From Ascidiaceihabitans sp023955215 (GTDB lineage: Bacteria > Pseudomonadota > Alphaproteobacteria > Rhodobacterales > Rhodobacteraceae): a stretch of 14,132 nucleotides of DNA. Positions 9,601 through 14,132 of the stretch are shown in pieces (position 1 is the first letter of the stretch; every line of letters starts with the position of its first letter). The stretch spans positions 1-14,132 of the forward strand of contig CALSPX010000002.1 of NCBI GenBank assembly GCA_943788345.1, read 5' to 3'. A model generated the notes under the pieces. It saw only the letters and a list, made by a program, of their open reading frames with translations. It had not been told where the DNA came from and searched no databases. The translations under genes were made by a program, and so were the position numbers.

Positions 9601-10122
9601 ATGAAACTAGGTCTTTTATCAGCAGCCATGATGTTCGTCGCATCGGGTGCGATTGCACAACATGCGCATACGTCAGGGTCACCAAGCGAAACGGGGCAGT
9701 CCCAGTTCGCAGCGATAGCCGAGATCGTCACTCTGCTACGTGATGATCCAAACACGGATTGGGCGCAGGTCGATATCAAGGCACTGCGTGATCACATGGT
9801 TGATATGGACAATGTGACAACGAGGGCATCCGTTGAGCGAAAGGTCGACGGGTCGAGTGTGATGTTCATGGTCACGGGAGATGATGTGGTTGTAGCATCT
9901 ATCAGACGCATGGTGTTGGCACACAGTCCGATGTTGCAGGGAACATCAGACTGGACCGTCATCTCTGGGGAATTAGGCAATGGCGCATCGATGCTGGTTC
10001 AGGTCGGGTCAGATGAAGAGTTGAACCAAGTGCTGGTACTGGGATTATTTGGGTTGATGACAATCGGCGTGCATCACCAACAGCATCATCTCATGATCGC
10101 GACGGGGCGGTCACCGCATTAA
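9601..10122 (+). CDS. Secreted His-rich protein of unknown function
   Basis: This 173-residue protein is of a family I cannot name. The signal peptide (residues 1-19, ending GAIA) is clear and cleavage before Gln20 exposes an N-terminal QHAH. The mature domain is a compact alpha/beta protein with a TDWAQVDIKALRDHMVDMDNVT segment, a basic-then-hydrophobic strand (SSVMFMVTGDDVVVASI), RRMVLAHSPML, and a C-terminal HHQQHH cluster at 158-163. The His and Met content suggests metal binding (copper would be a guess) in the periplasm. AGGAG about 6 bases before the ATG supports the start. It stands alone: about 700 bp of non-coding DNA lies upstream and a tRNA fragment downstream. Real gene: likely. 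Function: unknown. Confidence 0.85.
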   Translation: MKLGLLSAAMMFVASGAIAQHAHTSGSPSETGQSQFAAIAEIVTLLRDDPNTDWAQVDIKALRDHMVDMDNVTTRASVERKVDGSSVMFMVTGDDVVVASIRRMVLAHSPMLQGTSDWTVISGELGNGASMLVQVGSDEELNQVLVLGLFGLMTIGVHHQQHHLMIATGRSPH

Positions 10123-10259
10123 CGTAAGATCGGTAGGTTTCAGTTGTGATTCTACCATCTGCCAAACGACGGTTAACGAAGCTAAGTTTCATCTAGTCAT
10201 GGAACGCTTCGGTACATTGAAAATAAAGTTTGTATACATAAATCAAATGCTTGGGTAAG

Positions 10260-10318
10260 TGGTGGGCGACCCTGGAATCGAACCAGGCGTGCGTCTCCGC
10301 GAGGGAGTTACAGTCCCT
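10260..10318 (-). pseudogene. Truncated tRNA (3' half, Tyr GTA), likely attachment-site copy
   Basis: On the minus strand the sequence starts exactly at an anticodon stem (AGGGA, 10318-10314) with loop CTGTAAC (anticodon GTA at 10311-10309) and stem TCCCT. A 14-base variable arm of class II type follows, then the T arm CCTGG-TTCGATT-CCAGG, the acceptor strand GTCGCCC, discriminator A and CCA (10262-10260). Nothing resembling a D arm or a pairing GGGCGAC acceptor strand occurs just upstream (above 10318), so the 5' half is missing. Such 3' halves are left when tyrosine integrases recombine in the anticodon region of a tRNA gene. The assignment to Tyr rests on the anticodon and long variable arm. 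Confidence 0.75.
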
Positions 10319-10352
10319 ATTAAGCTTATAAATTTCAATTGCTTAATCCGTT

Positions 10353-10406
10353 TTGGTCCCAAGGATATATCGACAACAAAGCGAATACTTGGGACCAATT
10401 TTTTTT
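10353..10406 (+). terminator. Inverted repeat with T-run, terminator-like
   Basis: TTGGTCCCAAG (10353-10363) pairs perfectly with CTTGGGACCAA (10388-10398) and is followed directly by eight T. The 24-base loop is longer than usual for an intrinsic terminator, though the 11-bp stem is strong. It would stop plus-strand transcription entering the soxT side. It lies 34 bp from the tRNA fragment and could instead be part of an integration site. Confidence 0.5.
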
Positions 10407-10472
10407 GCATCGCGGAGGGTCTATTTGCTGAAGATAGCCAGACCTGATTGGGATAGACCAAACACACTCTTA

Positions 10473-10491
10473 GCAAAATGCGCTATTTTGC
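10473..10491 (-). terminator. Small hairpin downstream of soxT
   Basis: GCAAAAT (10473-10479) and ATTTTGC (10485-10491) form a perfect 7-bp stem with a 5-base loop, about 50 bp after the soxT stop. It overlaps a second stem GCCC-GGT-GGGC (10490-10500). No T-run follows on the minus strand, so terminator function is weakly supported. Confidence 0.3.
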
Positions 10492-10539
10492 CCGGTGGGC
10501 GCTGATGTCAGACAAAACAGGGCTTATGAATATTTGTAG

Positions 10540-11583
10540 TTAAATTTCTGGGCCAAAGCCTAAGATTAATTGCCTTAAGCCCAAGGCTGCGCCGATCATG
10601 ATGCATCCCAAGGTTAGAGGCGCACTATAAGAAAGAACCGAAAATGCAGAAAGACCCTGACCCACACTGCAGCCTACAGCAACAACCGCCCCGATTCCCA
10701 TCAGGGCAGCTCCAAGAATTTGACGCCGTAGTTCCCTAGGGTCGTCACAAGATTCCCACCTGAATTGTCCTTTTAATAGGCTACCAATTAGCGCACCAAG
10801 CACGACGCCTAAAACTGAACCAGTGCCAAAGCTAATCGTGTTGCCAGATGATGTCATTGCGTAGAGCACTGTTTCACCAATGGGGGCAGAGAATGTATGG
10901 CTGACGATTGGTATGGCCTCGAACCCTGTGCTGGCGACCCACTGGGTGCCAGCCCAACCTGACACAATGGCACCACCTGCGATTGCCCCCCAGAACACAT
11001 GACTGAAAGAAAGTCGCATGGTGCGGTTTGACAGGGTCAGCGCCAGAATAAAAACTCCGATTGATATTCCCGAACCGGCTATTGAATAGCCAGTCATGTC
11101 AGCAAACAAATGAGCAAATGATTGCGTGTCAATTGCATCTTCAGAGGCTCCAAATGTCCAAATCCGTAAGCCTGAAAGTGGTCCGCCAAGGGTTATGTAA
11201 GCCGAAATTCCCATCACCAATACTATTAGTAATGAACGCAAATCTCCGCCGCCAACGCGTGCCAAAGCGCCGTAACCGCAGTTGCCAGCCAGTGCCATAC
11301 CATAGCCAAAGACAAGACCACCAAAGATGCTTGCAAGTGGGTTCCAGCTCCGAGACAAATTTAGGGTTAGCTCTAAGTCCAGAAGACCCAACGCAGATAA
11401 ACTGAATGTACCAGTCACAGCAACGCCAATGGCAATTCCCCACATTTGCAAACGAAGTGTGTTTTCACCGTAGTAAAGGTCTTCTATTGCACCAAGCGTA
11501 CAAAACCTTCCTATACGCGCTGCAAGCCCCAAAAATATGCCACCAAGCAGACCAAAAGAGGCAACTAGAAAAGGTTCAGACAT
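10540..11583 (-). CDS. soxT: SoxT, YeeE/YedE-family sulfur-compound transporter
   Basis: This 347-residue inner-membrane protein of the YeeE/YedE (TsuA-like) family would carry thiosulfate or another sulfur compound across the membrane. It has about nine hydrophobic segments. The family's conserved cysteine signatures are present: Cys28 in RIGRFCTLGA, Cys102 in AGNCGYGALARVGGGD and Cys305 in VGCSVGQGLSAF. The frame is open 32 codons further upstream, but MSEPFLVASFG at 11583 is the natural family start, and the extra residues would overlap soxR. It is the last gene of a soxS-soxR-soxT minus-strand unit, 37 bp after soxR. A soxTRS/soxVWX layout is known from Pseudaminobacter salicylatoxidans, which supports the name. 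A role in signalling to SoxR instead of bulk uptake is also possible. Confidence 0.88.
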   Translation of the reverse strand: MSEPFLVASFGLLGGIFLGLAARIGRFCTLGAIEDLYYGENTLRLQMWGIAIGVAVTGTFSLSALGLLDLELTLNLSRSWNPLASIFGGLVFGYGMALAGNCGYGALARVGGGDLRSLLIVLVMGISAYITLGGPLSGLRIWTFGASEDAIDTQSFAHLFADMTGYSIAGSGISIGVFILALTLSNRTMRLSFSHVFWGAIAGGAIVSGWAGTQWVASTGFEAIPIVSHTFSAPIGETVLYAMTSSGNTISFGTGSVLGVVLGALIGSLLKGQFRWESCDDPRELRRQILGAALMGIGAVVAVGCSVGQGLSAFSVLSYSAPLTLGCIMIGAALGLRQLILGFGPEI

Positions 11584-11590
11584 ATAATCA

Positions 11591-11604
11591 AACACTCGAG
11601 TGTT
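11591..11604. promoter_or_regulatory. 14-bp perfect palindrome in the soxR-soxT gap
   Basis: AACACTCGAGTGTT is fully self-complementary and lies 7 bp before the soxT start, where a ribosome site would normally be and where none is visible. It could be an internal operator or an mRNA element that limits soxT translation. Confidence 0.4.
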
Positions 11605-11620
11605 CCATTCTCTCGCCGAA

Positions 11621-12013
11621 CTACTTTTCGCGGCAGAACAAATCATAGACAACTTCCATGATCTTTTTTGGGCGGTCATCGGTCAGACGATAGTAAATGG
11701 TTTTTCCGTCTCTTCGCGGAGATACTAGACCTTCGAGCCTTAAGCGCGACAGTTGTTGAGATACTGCGGCTTGACGAGCGGATAGTAATTCTTCCAATTC
11801 GGTGACAGACTTTTCGCCGGAAGCCAAATGACACAAAATCATCAGACGTCCTTCGTGGCTGATAGCTTTCAGAAAATTGGACGCTTCCATGGCATTGGTC
11901 GCCATCTTGTCCATATCTTCCGCACACATGTTTACGTCAAAAACTGGCAGACCCATAAGTCCCTCAACATTTTGGAAAGTTTCGGCCTCAATAGCCCTTA
12001 ATTCAATGCTCAT
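11621..12013 (-). CDS. soxR: SoxR, ArsR-family sulfur-responsive repressor
   Basis: This 130-residue winged-helix protein of the ArsR family is the expected repressor of the sox genes. The N-terminal extension carries Cys30. The core is FLKAISHEGRLMILCHLASGEKSVTELEELL, followed by the recognition helix ARQAAVSQQLSRLRLEGLV and the wing RRDGKTIYYRLTD. Cys61 (in ILCHL) and Cys127 (in DLFCREK) are 66 residues apart, the spacing of the Cys pair in the persulfide sensors SqrR and BigR. This implies sensing by a disulfide or polysulfide bridge between them. The start is supported by AAGGG about 7 bases upstream, which overlaps the soxS stop; the two genes are only 9 bp apart. It probably controls both the soxTRS and soxVWX units through the operators described at 12419 and 13819. 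Confidence 0.93.
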   Translation of the reverse strand: MSIELRAIEAETFQNVEGLMGLPVFDVNMCAEDMDKMATNAMEASNFLKAISHEGRLMILCHLASGEKSVTELEELLSARQAAVSQQLSRLRLEGLVSPRRDGKTIYYRLTDDRPKKIMEVVYDLFCREK

Positions 12014-12022
12014 ATAGCGCCC

Positions 12023-12391
12023 TTAACCGCTTATATCAACGTTAGCTTGTTTGAGCATTTGTCCGAGCAATCCCCAGAAGAAATCTTCGCCGGGATATCC
12101 TTCGATGCGAGAGGTTTCGATACCGTCTACTACTAAGACAAAAGTAGGTGTAAAGGTAAGTTTCCGTTTAAGCGTCATGCCTTTGGGGCGACTACTATGG
12201 ATATCGATGCGTTTGAGCGGTGCCGCGCGGCCTTCTCTTGTTTTCGGATATATGTCAGCGATATCTTCGTTCCAACGAGCGCACCACATGCAACCCTGTT
12301 CTTCTACCATGACCAACACAGCTTCGGCCTTTGCCGATAAGACAGTTGAAACTATCATAAATGTGCTGACCGCGAGTGAACGAAGATACAT
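12023..12391 (-). CDS. soxS: SoxS, periplasmic thioredoxin-like protein
   Basis: This 122-residue thioredoxin-fold protein is the SoxS that keeps the SoxYZ carrier reduced and active in organisms with this locus. The signal sequence spans about residues 1-22 (LAVSTFMIVSTVLSAKA). The active site is Cys34-Met-Trp-Cys37 in EEQGCMWCARW, and the cis-proline motif is FTPTF. The frame is open upstream to 12526, but MYLRSLAVS at 12391 gives a proper signal peptide and has AAGG upstream, while the extension overlaps soxV on the other strand. It heads the soxS-soxR-soxT unit and diverges from soxV across 70 bp. Its electrons should come from the membrane protein SoxV. Confidence 0.9.
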   Translation of the reverse strand: MYLRSLAVSTFMIVSTVLSAKAEAVLVMVEEQGCMWCARWNEDIADIYPKTREGRAAPLKRIDIHSSRPKGMTLKRKLTFTPTFVLVVDGIETSRIEGYPGEDFFWGLLGQMLKQANVDISG

Positions 12392-12418
12392 GATGAATTG
12401 ACCTTTAGATAACAAAAT

Positions 12419-12441
12419 ACATAATATGAATATGTGAATTA
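12419..12441. promoter_or_regulatory. Divergent soxS/soxV control region with degenerate dyad
   Basis: The 70-bp A+T-rich gap between the soxS and soxV starts contains ACATA-N7-TATGT (12419-12435). An overlapping degenerate copy of the ATTC-N8-GAAT pattern is also present: ATAT at 12424-12427, then 8 bases, then GAAT at 12436-12439, with outer TAAT/ATTA symmetry. Position and form suit a SoxR operator acting on both units. Confidence 0.45.
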
Positions 12442-12461
12442 AACAAGGTTGAGAACTGAAT

Positions 12462-13202
12462 ATGCTCGAAATCACCTTTTTTGGTGCTGCGGTTGCAGGC
12501 TTGTTGTCCTTCTTGTCACCCTGCATTCTGCCAATTGTTCCATTTTATCTCAGCTATCTTGCAGGTTTGGGGATAAATCAAATCTCAGCTGAGGCAGAGA
12601 TTGCGCCTAAAATGCGTGCCCGTGCGGTGCTGGCTGCCTGTTGCTTCGCTGCAGGGGTGATTACCATCTTCATGGGGCTTGGCGCGGCTGCATCGGCATT
12701 TGGCCAAGTTGTACGAGAGTACTTTGATCTTCTGCGTTGGATTGCAGGAGGTGTTATAATCATGATGGGGTTACATTTTTTGGGAGTATTGCGGATTGGC
12801 GTTCTGTATCGCCAGTTGCGCGCGGACACTGGCAATACAACTAACGTTAGCTTTGTGGGATCGTATGTTATTGGTCTTGCATTTGCTTTCGGATGGACGC
12901 CCTGCGTTGGACCTGTTTTGGCCGCGATCTTATTCATGGCGGCAGGGGCGGAAACGGCTGGAGCGGGTGCGGGGCTGCTTTTCGTTTATGGTGCTGGCAT
13001 GACCGCGCCATTTATTTTAGCGGCGTCTTTTATCAGGCCGTTTATGCGCTGGATGGTCAGGTTCCGCAGTCACTTTGGTTTGATCGAAAAAGCCATGGGC
13101 GCGCTACTGATCGTTTTTGGAATTTTAATCATAACAAATTCAGTGAATTACATTGCACAGTGGATGTTGGAAATTGCACCGAATCTTTGGCTTTTACTTT
13201 AA
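12462..13202 (+). CDS. soxV: SoxV, CcdA/DsbD-family membrane electron carrier
   Basis: This 246-residue protein with six predicted membrane segments carries reducing power from cytoplasmic thioredoxin to periplasmic SoxS and SoxW. The two redox cysteines of the CcdA family are present in their usual contexts: Cys21 in FLSPCILPIVPFYLSY and Cys148 in GWTPCVGPVLA. The internal pseudo-repeat of three helices each, the GAGLLFVYGAGMTAPF stretch and the length are normal. The ATG at 12462 has only a weak ribosome site (GAGA 7 bases upstream). It is first in the soxV-soxW-soxX unit, with 15 bp to soxW. On its own it would be called CcdA; the neighbours make SoxV the better name. Confidence 0.94.
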   Translation: MLEITFFGAAVAGLLSFLSPCILPIVPFYLSYLAGLGINQISAEAEIAPKMRARAVLAACCFAAGVITIFMGLGAAASAFGQVVREYFDLLRWIAGGVIIMMGLHFLGVLRIGVLYRQLRADTGNTTNVSFVGSYVIGLAFAFGWTPCVGPVLAAILFMAAGAETAGAGAGLLFVYGAGMTAPFILAASFIRPFMRWMVRFRSHFGLIEKAMGALLIVFGILIITNSVNYIAQWMLEIAPNLWLLL

Positions 13203-13217
13203 TCAGGAGAAAATAAA

Positions 13218-13781
13218 ATGAAGAGGTTTCTAGTTGCTTGGATCATTTTTATAAGCACGTCTTTCGCCCTGCCTGCATCTGAGATTGGTGACGATGGATT
13301 GCACAAAGCTCCATGGATGCGGGATACGTTTAAAGACCTTCAAGAAGATTTGGCTGAGGCGAATGAGGAGGGTAAGCGCCTTATGGTCATTATTGAACAA
13401 AGGGGCTGCATCTACTGTAAGAAAATGCATGATGAGGTGTTTTCTGTCGAGAGGATCGCCAATTACATCGATCAAAACTTCTTCGTCGTTCAGATTAACA
13501 TGTTTGGTGATGTCGATGTTACCGATTTTGACGGTACGATTTTGCCAGAGAAGGAAATGGTCAAAAGATGGGGTGCGTTGTTTACTCCCTCGATTCTGTT
13601 TTTTCCTCAGGATGTCGCCGGTGATCTTTCAGCTGTTCAATCAAAGGTTGCGACCATGCCAGGGGCTTTTGGGGGGCATACCACCTTCAATATGCTCAAT
13701 TGGGTGGTTGAAGAGGGCTATGAAACCGCCGAAGTTTTTCAAAAATATCATGCCCGTAAGTTCGCTGAGCAGTCCAAGTGA
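13218..13781 (+). CDS. soxW: SoxW, periplasmic thioredoxin
   Basis: This 187-residue thioredoxin-like protein has a signal peptide (about residues 1-20, AWIIFISTSFALPA). The active site is Cys64-Ile-Tyr-Cys67 in EQRGCIYCKKMHDEVF, with LFTPSILFF providing the cis-proline. The arrangement (PWMRDTFKDLQEDLAEANEEGKRLMVII before the active site, then NYIDQNFFVVQINMFGD) is that of the SoxW/thioredoxin_2 group. AGGAG sits 8 bases before the ATG. It lies 15 bp after soxV, which should reduce it, and 120 bp before soxX, a gap with its own operator. SoxW is reported to be dispensable in some sox systems, overlapping with SoxS; its exact partner here is not shown. Confidence 0.92.
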   Translation: MKRFLVAWIIFISTSFALPASEIGDDGLHKAPWMRDTFKDLQEDLAEANEEGKRLMVIIEQRGCIYCKKMHDEVFSVERIANYIDQNFFVVQINMFGDVDVTDFDGTILPEKEMVKRWGALFTPSILFFPQDVAGDLSAVQSKVATMPGAFGGHTTFNMLNWVVEEGYETAEVFQKYHARKFAEQSK

Positions 13782-13818
13782 CTTCTCTGTAACTTGGATT
13801 TTCCGTCATCAAATAATA

Positions 13819-13838
13819 AAATTCAAGTAAATGAATTT
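13819..13838. promoter_or_regulatory. Perfect ATTC-N8-GAAT dyad, predicted SoxR operator
   Basis: AAATTC (13819-13824) and GAATTT (13833-13838) are perfect 6-bp arms around 8 bases, containing exactly the ATTC-N8-GAAT pattern reported for SqrR-type ArsR regulators. It lies in the soxW-soxX gap 63 bp before the soxX start, which is where SoxR is known to bind in the Pseudaminobacter locus (between soxW and soxX). No confident promoter boxes could be placed. Confidence 0.65.
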
Positions 13839-13901
13839 GTTGTTGCGTCATCACAATAACGTGCGCTACGGTATTCTAAAGTCATATGTTTGGGAGGACG
13901 C

Positions 13902-14132
13902 ATGAGGAATTTTGTCATTACAGTTGCAGTAACCGGGGCCTTGGCTTCGTCTGCATTTGCCGAAGACGTTTTGCCAACTGATGTTAGATATGAAGACGGT
14001 GCCGTTTCGGTTTCTTTGTCTGGCGTCGCTGGCGATGCTGCAAATGGACGCAAAATAGTGGGTGACAAAAAGCAAGGAAATTGTGTCGCTTGCCACTCTG
14101 TTACTGAACTAAAGGAAACGGTTCCTTTTCAC
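13902..14132 (+). CDS. soxX: SoxX, c-type cytochrome subunit (partial, cut at window end)
   Basis: The first 77 residues of SoxX are present, the small subunit of the SoxXA cytochrome that joins thiosulfate to SoxYZ and passes electrons to the respiratory chain. The signal peptide (1-20, ending SSAFA) is clear. After DVLPTDVRYEDGAVSVSL comes GDAANGRKIVGDKKQGNC, with the heme-binding CVACH at residues 61-65. The distal methionine ligand lies beyond the window. GGGAGG ends 4 bases before the ATG, a strong ribosome site. The separate 120-bp leader with the predicted SoxR operator suggests a regulated promoter of its own. soxA and soxYZ would be expected downstream. Confidence 0.93.
   Translation, partial: MRNFVITVAVTGALASSAFAEDVLPTDVRYEDGAVSVSLSGVAGDAANGRKIVGDKKQGNCVACHSVTELKETVPFH

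Larger units (their letters stand above)
10123..10539. other. Intergenic region at the putative island boundary
   Basis: No coding gene is seen. The stretch holds a truncated tRNA (10260-10318), a long inverted repeat followed by eight T (10353-10406) and a small hairpin downstream of the soxT stop (10473-10491). An open frame running through the tRNA on the plus strand is only the antisense of the tRNA. Base composition becomes more A+T-rich to the right of the tRNA fragment. Confidence 0.6.

Noticed and set aside
10259..10447. Small plus-strand frame starting VGDPGIEPGVRL
   Set aside because: The sequence is the antisense translation of the truncated tRNA, a common false ORF.

Overview
The window looks like chromosomal DNA of an alphaproteobacterium, most likely from the Rhodobacterales (Roseobacter group). 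The evidence is the sox gene order, the TAXI-type TRAP transporter with a fused 4TM/12TM permease, the initiator tRNA and the protein style. It reads as accessory DNA stitched between tRNA-associated integration sites.

Left part (1-2723): an initiator tRNA-fMet gene (127-203, +) is directly abutted and overlapped by a large serine recombinase gene on the opposite strand. The last 14 residues of the recombinase are the antisense translation of the tRNA, so the recombinase marks one edge of an element integrated at the tRNA. A possible small ORF sits just upstream of the recombinase, followed by about 900 bp with no convincing gene.

Middle (2724-8889): two divergent transcription units share a 137-bp control region. 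On the minus strand a MarR-type regulator overlaps a cytoplasmic type I sulfatase (CxPSR motif). On the plus strand lie a TAXI solute-binding protein, a fused TRAP permease and a DUF3237 protein. The layout suggests regulated uptake of an organic anion, possibly a sulfate (or phosphonate) ester, with intracellular hydrolysis. The substrate cannot be read from the sequence.

Gap and orphan gene (8890-10539): about 700 bp of non-coding DNA holds a perfect 17-bp inverted repeat pair, short dispersed repeats and an 8+8 bp dyad upstream of a secreted His-rich protein of unknown function. Then comes the 3' half of a class II tRNA reading anticodon GUA (Tyr) on the minus strand, cut off exactly at the start of the anticodon stem. 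This looks like a displaced attachment-site copy. Its polarity puts the inserted element to its right, which includes the sox genes.

Right part (10540-14132): the start of a thiosulfate-oxidation (Sox) locus in the order soxT-soxR-soxS (minus) and soxV-soxW-soxX (plus, soxX cut by the window end). SoxR is an ArsR-family regulator with two Cys 66 residues apart, the spacing of the persulfide sensors SqrR and BigR. A perfect ATTC-N8-GAAT dyad lies upstream of soxX and a degenerate one lies between soxS and soxV. SoxT would move a sulfur compound. SoxV passes electrons across the membrane to the periplasmic thioredoxins SoxS and SoxW, which keep Sox components reduced. SoxX is half of the SoxXA cytochrome.
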